Below, piece after piece: positions 4,396-6,790 of a stretch of DNA of 6,790 nucleotides. A program made the position numbers and the translations under genes. A model generated the notes under the pieces. The model had not been told where the DNA came from, did no database searches, and worked only from the letters and a program-made list of their open reading frames with translations. The stretch is from assembly GCA_019421315.1 (NCBI GenBank), contig JAHZFN010000038.1, forward strand, positions 1-6,790, given 5' to 3'. Numbering within the stretch: the first letter of the stretch is position 1; the number at the start of each line of letters is the position of its first letter. The DNA is from Peptococcaceae bacterium. Its GTDB lineage: Bacteria; Bacillota; Dehalobacteriia; UBA4068; UBA4997.

Positions 4396-5421
4396 ATGAG
4401 TAAGATCAAAGTTGTGCAATACGGATGCGGAAAAATGAGCAAATACATTCTGCGTTATCTTTATGAACACGGCGCAGAAATTGTGGGCGCCATTGATGTT
4501 AACCCCGCAGTTGTGGGCATGGATATCGGCGACTTTGCCGAACTGGGCGTAAAAACGGGCGTTATCATCAACAACAACGCAGACGAAGTTTTAGACAATA
4601 CAGATCCCGATATTGCAGTTGTTACCCTCTTCAGCTTGGTAAGCGATTGCTATGAACATTTTGAAAAATGCTTAAGCCGCGGTATTAACGTTGTTACAAC
4701 CTGCGAAGAAGCAACATACTGCCGCACAACTAACCCTGTTATGGCTAACAAGCTGGACGTTATTGCCAAAGAAAACGGCTGTACTTTCGTTGGCAGCGGC
4801 ATGGAAGATACTTTCTGGGTAAACATGGTGGGCATGGTTGCAGGGTCCTGCAACAGCATTAAGAAAATTGAAGGTGCCGTAAGCTACAACGTTGAAGATT
4901 ACGGCTTGGCTTTGGCAAAAGCCCACGGTGTAGGCTTGACCCCGGAAGAATTTGAAAAACAGGTTGCTCACCCCGAAGTTTTGGAACCTTCCTATGTTTG
5001 GAACTCCAACGAAGCTTTGGCGGCCAAAATGGGCTGGACAATTAAATCCCAAACCCAAAAATGCGTACCCTACTTCCATGATACGGATTTGTTCTCTTCC
5101 ACATTGAACGACACAATCCCCAAAGGCAACTGTATCGGTATGGCGGCTGTTGTAACCACCGAAACCTTCCAGGGTCCTGTTATCGAAACCCAATGTATCG
5201 GTAAGGTTTACGGTCCTGATGACGGCGATATGTGCGACTGGAAGATTACGGGTGAACCGGACACCGAATTCCATGTTGTTAAACCGGCAACCGTTGAACA
5301 CACCTGCGCCACAATCGTTAACCGTATTCCCAGCATTCTCCGCGCTCCCGCAGGTTTGGTTACAATGGACGAACTGGATGAAATCGAATATCTGACTTAT
5401 CCGATGGAATTCCATGTATAA
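4396..5421 (+). CDS. NAD(P)-dependent amine dehydrogenase, 2,4-diaminopentanoate dehydrogenase / DapB-like family
   Basis: A 341-residue cytoplasmic oxidoreductase. The N-terminal Rossmann domain starts KIKVVQYGCGKMSK, with G10 and G12 in the dinucleotide-binding loop and D34 at the end of the second strand (GAIDVNP). The TCEEATY block (102-108), SGMEDTFW (134-141), YNVEDYGLALAKAHG (164-178) and KSQTQKCVP (217-225) look like the family of clostridial 2,4-diaminopentanoate dehydrogenase. That enzyme oxidatively deaminates (2R,4S)-2,4-diaminopentanoate to 2-amino-4-oxopentanoate in ornithine fermentation, and it is distantly related to dihydrodipicolinate reductase. Length fits the family. No other ornithine-pathway gene (racemase, aminomutase, thiolase) is in the window, so the true substrate may be another diamino acid. 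The ATG has GGAGG 8 nt upstream. Asn codons are 16 AAC to 1 AAT, suggesting high expression. A strong terminator follows. Confidence 0.82.
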   Translation: MSKIKVVQYGCGKMSKYILRYLYEHGAEIVGAIDVNPAVVGMDIGDFAELGVKTGVIINNNADEVLDNTDPDIAVVTLFSLVSDCYEHFEKCLSRGINVVTTCEEATYCRTTNPVMANKLDVIAKENGCTFVGSGMEDTFWVNMVGMVAGSCNSIKKIEGAVSYNVEDYGLALAKAHGVGLTPEEFEKQVAHPEVLEPSYVWNSNEALAAKMGWTIKSQTQKCVPYFHDTDLFSSTLNDTIPKGNCIGMAAVVTTETFQGPVIETQCIGKVYGPDDGDMCDWKITGEPDTEFHVVKPATVEHTCATIVNRIPSILRAPAGLVTMDELDEIEYLTYPMEFHV

Positions 5422-5470
5422 TTCATAATTTAAGAATCCTGCTTTACAATCCCAATAAATTACTGAAACA

Positions 5471-5506
5471 GCAAAAAAGACAGTTTTTCCAAACTGTCTT
5501 TTTTGC
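5471..5506. terminator. Strong bidirectional intrinsic terminator between the amine dehydrogenase gene and sigF
   Basis: GCAAAAAAGACAGTTT and AAACTGTCTTTTTTGC form a perfect 16-bp stem with a TTCC loop. The outer stem supplies a T-run in either direction (CTTTTTTGC on both strands), and on the plus strand a further TTGTGTTTTTT follows. It sits between convergent genes and should stop both transcripts. It also shows that sigF is the last gene of its operon here. Confidence 0.93.
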
Positions 5507-5526
5507 TTGTGTTTTTTAATTAAAAT

Positions 5527-6273
5527 TTACTCGGCTTTCAAAAATTCCCGCATTTGCCGCAAAGCCTGCTTTTCCAGACGGGAAACCTGCACCTGGGAAA
5601 TTTGCAGCTTGTCGGCAATTTGCTGCTGGGTTTCCTCTCGGTAATATCTGGAGATCATGATGTATTTCAGTCTGGTGTCCAGCAAATTGAAAAGGTTCTC
5701 GATTGTCAGGCTCTGAACCCATTTTTCTTCGCCGTCCTCGCTTTTTATGATGTCCTGCAAAATATTGGTTTTGTCGGCGGCGCTGTCCAGGGGCATCTGC
5801 AGAGAGGTTGGTCGGCGGTTTGCCTCCATCGCCAGGGCAATTTCCTCAGCCGTCAGATTAAGCTCCCGCGCCAGCTCTTTCACAGTCGGCTCTCGGTTAT
5901 GCTCGTTGCGAAAACGTTCCCCCGCCCGATAAATTTTGTACCCGGTTTCTTTGTAGCTGCGGCTGACATGAATTGGCTGTTCGTCCCGAAAGGCTCTTTT
6001 CAGCTCCCCCACAATCATCGGTACGGCATAGGTGCTGAATTTGTTACTGCATTCCAAATTGAAATTTTTGATGGCTTTCAGCAGTCCGATCATAGCGATT
6101 TGCATGAGGTCGTCCTTTTCAATGCCTCTGCCGCCAAACCTCTGCACCAAGGAACAAACCAGTTTGTAATTATTATCAATAATTTTGTCGGCCGCCAAGT
6201 GATTCCCCGCCTGCGCCTGCCGCAAATATTCCCTTTGGGCATCGTCCGTCAAAAACTTTTGTTCTCGGTTCAT
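5527..6273 (-). CDS. sigF: RNA polymerase sigma-F factor (forespore-specific)
   Basis: The early forespore sigma factor, held inactive by SpoIIAB and released by unphosphorylated SpoIIAA. The 248-residue product has sigma region 2 with DDLMQIAMIGLLKAIKNF (54-71) and FSTYAVPMIVGELKRAFRDE (79-98), region 3 with PTVKELARELNLTAEEIALAME (129-150), and region 4 ending in ETQQQIADKLQISQVQVSRLEKQALRQ (214-240). The segment ISQVQVSRLEK is especially typical of sigma-F. The start is uncertain. The ATG at 6271-6273 lies 13 nt after the spoIIAB stop with only a weak GAAAG upstream. An in-frame GTG at 6301-6303 would add ten residues (with a CESC motif) and overlap spoIIAB by 17 nt. The ATG is preferred because its N-terminus matches family length. 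Expression is probably by translational coupling to spoIIAB. No spoVA genes follow, unlike in Bacillus subtilis. Confidence 0.95.
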   Translation of the reverse strand: MNREQKFLTDDAQREYLRQAQAGNHLAADKIIDNNYKLVCSLVQRFGGRGIEKDDLMQIAMIGLLKAIKNFNLECSNKFSTYAVPMIVGELKRAFRDEQPIHVSRSYKETGYKIYRAGERFRNEHNREPTVKELARELNLTAEEIALAMEANRRPTSLQMPLDSAADKTNILQDIIKSEDGEEKWVQSLTIENLFNLLDTRLKYIMISRYYREETQQQIADKLQISQVQVSRLEKQALRQMREFLKAE

Positions 6274-6286
6274 GGCGCCACAGCTT

Positions 6287-6754
6287 TCACAGCCGGTCTT
6301 CACAGATTGGCAGCTTTTTAATCATGGTAACCATTGTGCCTTTGCCAAGCTCCGACTGAACGTTCACCTCGTCCATAAAGGAATTCATGAAGGCAAACCC
6401 CAGCCCCATGCGTTCTTTCTTGGTGGAAAAGCTGGGCTGAACCGCCTGTTCAATATCAGCAATGCCGACTCCGCTGTCGCTCACCTTGATGACAAGAGCG
6501 TTTTCGAAGCTTGTCAGTTCAAATGTAACAATGCCTTTGTTATCACTGTTGTAGCCGTGGATTATGGCGTTGGAAACGGCTTCGGAAACGGCGACCTTGA
6601 TTTCCTCCAGTTGGGAAACTGTCAAATCCAGATTTTTTTCGTTGGAGTTACCCACAAAGCACCCCGTCAGCATTCTCGCCAGACCCACGTTTTCGCTGTG
6701 GCAGACAAATTGCGTTTTGACATAGTTTTTGCTTGCGCCGTAATTAGAATTCAT
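6287..6754 (-). CDS. spoIIAB: Anti-sigma-F factor / serine kinase SpoIIAB
   Basis: A GHKL-fold protein that binds sigma-F and, with ATP, phosphorylates the anti-anti-sigma factor SpoIIAA; it gates the start of forespore transcription. The 155-residue product has the N box EAVSNAIIHGY (E58, N62), the G1 box DSGVGI (93-98), the ATP lid with GLGF (117-120), and the closing GKGT (137-140). R27 aligns with the conserved arginine of the sigma and SpoIIAA contact face (R20 in Bacillus subtilis). The ATP lid (STKKERMGLG) is about two residues shorter than the Bacillus form, a version I associate with other anaerobic spore-formers. The ATG at 6752-6754 is chosen because AGGTG (6761-6765) is its Shine-Dalgarno site; the upstream GTG at 6761-6763 lies inside that site. 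The sigF gene follows closely. The preceding gene spoIIAA is expected just outside the window. Confidence 0.96.
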   Translation of the reverse strand: MNSNYGASKNYVKTQFVCHSENVGLARMLTGCFVGNSNEKNLDLTVSQLEEIKVAVSEAVSNAIIHGYNSDNKGIVTFELTSFENALVIKVSDSGVGIADIEQAVQPSFSTKKERMGLGFAFMNSFMDEVNVQSELGKGTMVTMIKKLPICEDRL

Positions 6755-6760
6755 AATTTT

Positions 6761-6765
6761 CACCT
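6761..6765 (-). promoter_or_regulatory. Ribosome binding site that fixes the spoIIAB start
   Basis: AGGTG on the minus strand, within GCAGGTGA, 6 nt before the ATG at 6752-6754. The alternative in-frame GTG is part of this site, so a start there would have no upstream Shine-Dalgarno sequence. Confidence 0.7.
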
Positions 6766-6790
6766 GCCTGTTTATTCATGGGTACAAGGG

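Noticed and set aside
4672..5415. A 247-codon open frame on the minus strand opposite the amine dehydrogenase
   Set aside because: It mirrors the strongly biased codons of the plus-strand gene, has no Shine-Dalgarno site, and its translation is Cys/Asn/Phe-rich with no family likeness.
5554..6321. A 255-codon open frame on the plus strand opposite sigF
   Set aside because: It is an antisense shadow of a well-identified sigma factor gene and encodes no recognisable domain.
6764..6790. C-terminal end of spoIIAA on the minus strand
   Set aside because: The gene is expected here, but all three minus-strand frames close or run into spoIIAB within this short stretch. One ends in Pro-Leu-Tyr-Pro then TGA at 6776-6778. 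Fewer than ten codons are visible, so the frame cannot be chosen.

Overview
The window comes from a low-to-moderate GC, endospore-forming member of the Bacillota (Firmicutes), probably an anaerobic clostridial or Negativicutes-type lineage. The evidence is the forespore sigma factor gene sigF with its anti-sigma gene spoIIAB, strong AGGAGG-type Shine-Dalgarno sites, sigma-A-like promoters, and the gene string M50 protease - trpS - scpA - scpB. The SpoIIAB ATP-lid sequence (a short ERMGLGF form) also recalls Peptococcaceae and Negativicutes. No genus can be named from the sequence alone.

Layout. (1) Positions 1-2712, minus strand: a housekeeping operon read leftwards in the order site-2-protease-like M50 membrane protease, tryptophanyl-tRNA synthetase, scpA, and the first 33 codons of scpB, which runs off the left edge. 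A near-consensus promoter (TTGAAA, 17 bp, extended TATAAT) lies just ahead of the protease gene. (2) 2713-3118: a divergent intergenic region with that promoter, a cluster of AAGCATTA/TAATGCTT boxes, and a promoter for merR. (3) 3119-5421, plus strand: a MerR-family regulator with a GyrI/BmrR-like effector domain, then a 437-bp gap, then an NAD(P)-dependent amine dehydrogenase of the 2,4-diaminopentanoate dehydrogenase (DapB-like) family. (4) 5471-5506: a perfect 16-bp-stem bidirectional terminator between convergent transcripts. (5) 5527-6790, minus strand: sigF and spoIIAB. The operon's usual first gene, spoIIAA, presumably lies just beyond the right edge.

How they fit. The outer blocks are core functions: chromosome segregation (ScpAB with SMC), tRNA charging, and forespore-specific transcription (SpoIIAB/sigma-F). 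Between them sits an oppositely oriented two-gene module that looks like a self-contained metabolic switch. The dehydrogenase promoter has a 19-bp spacer (TTGACT-N19-TATAAT) with an imperfect dyad inside, the layout that MerR-type activators act on. It is followed by a leader of about 220 nt with three hairpins. One of these is an 18-bp interrupted stem overlapping a second, extended -10 promoter directly before the ribosome binding site. The dehydrogenase also has much stronger codon bias than the regulator. The most interesting hypothesis is therefore an amine or diamino-acid responsive MerR regulator controlling a highly expressed amine dehydrogenase through a distorted-spacer promoter plus a structured leader. 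The effector, the true substrate and the function of the leader cannot be settled from the sequence.
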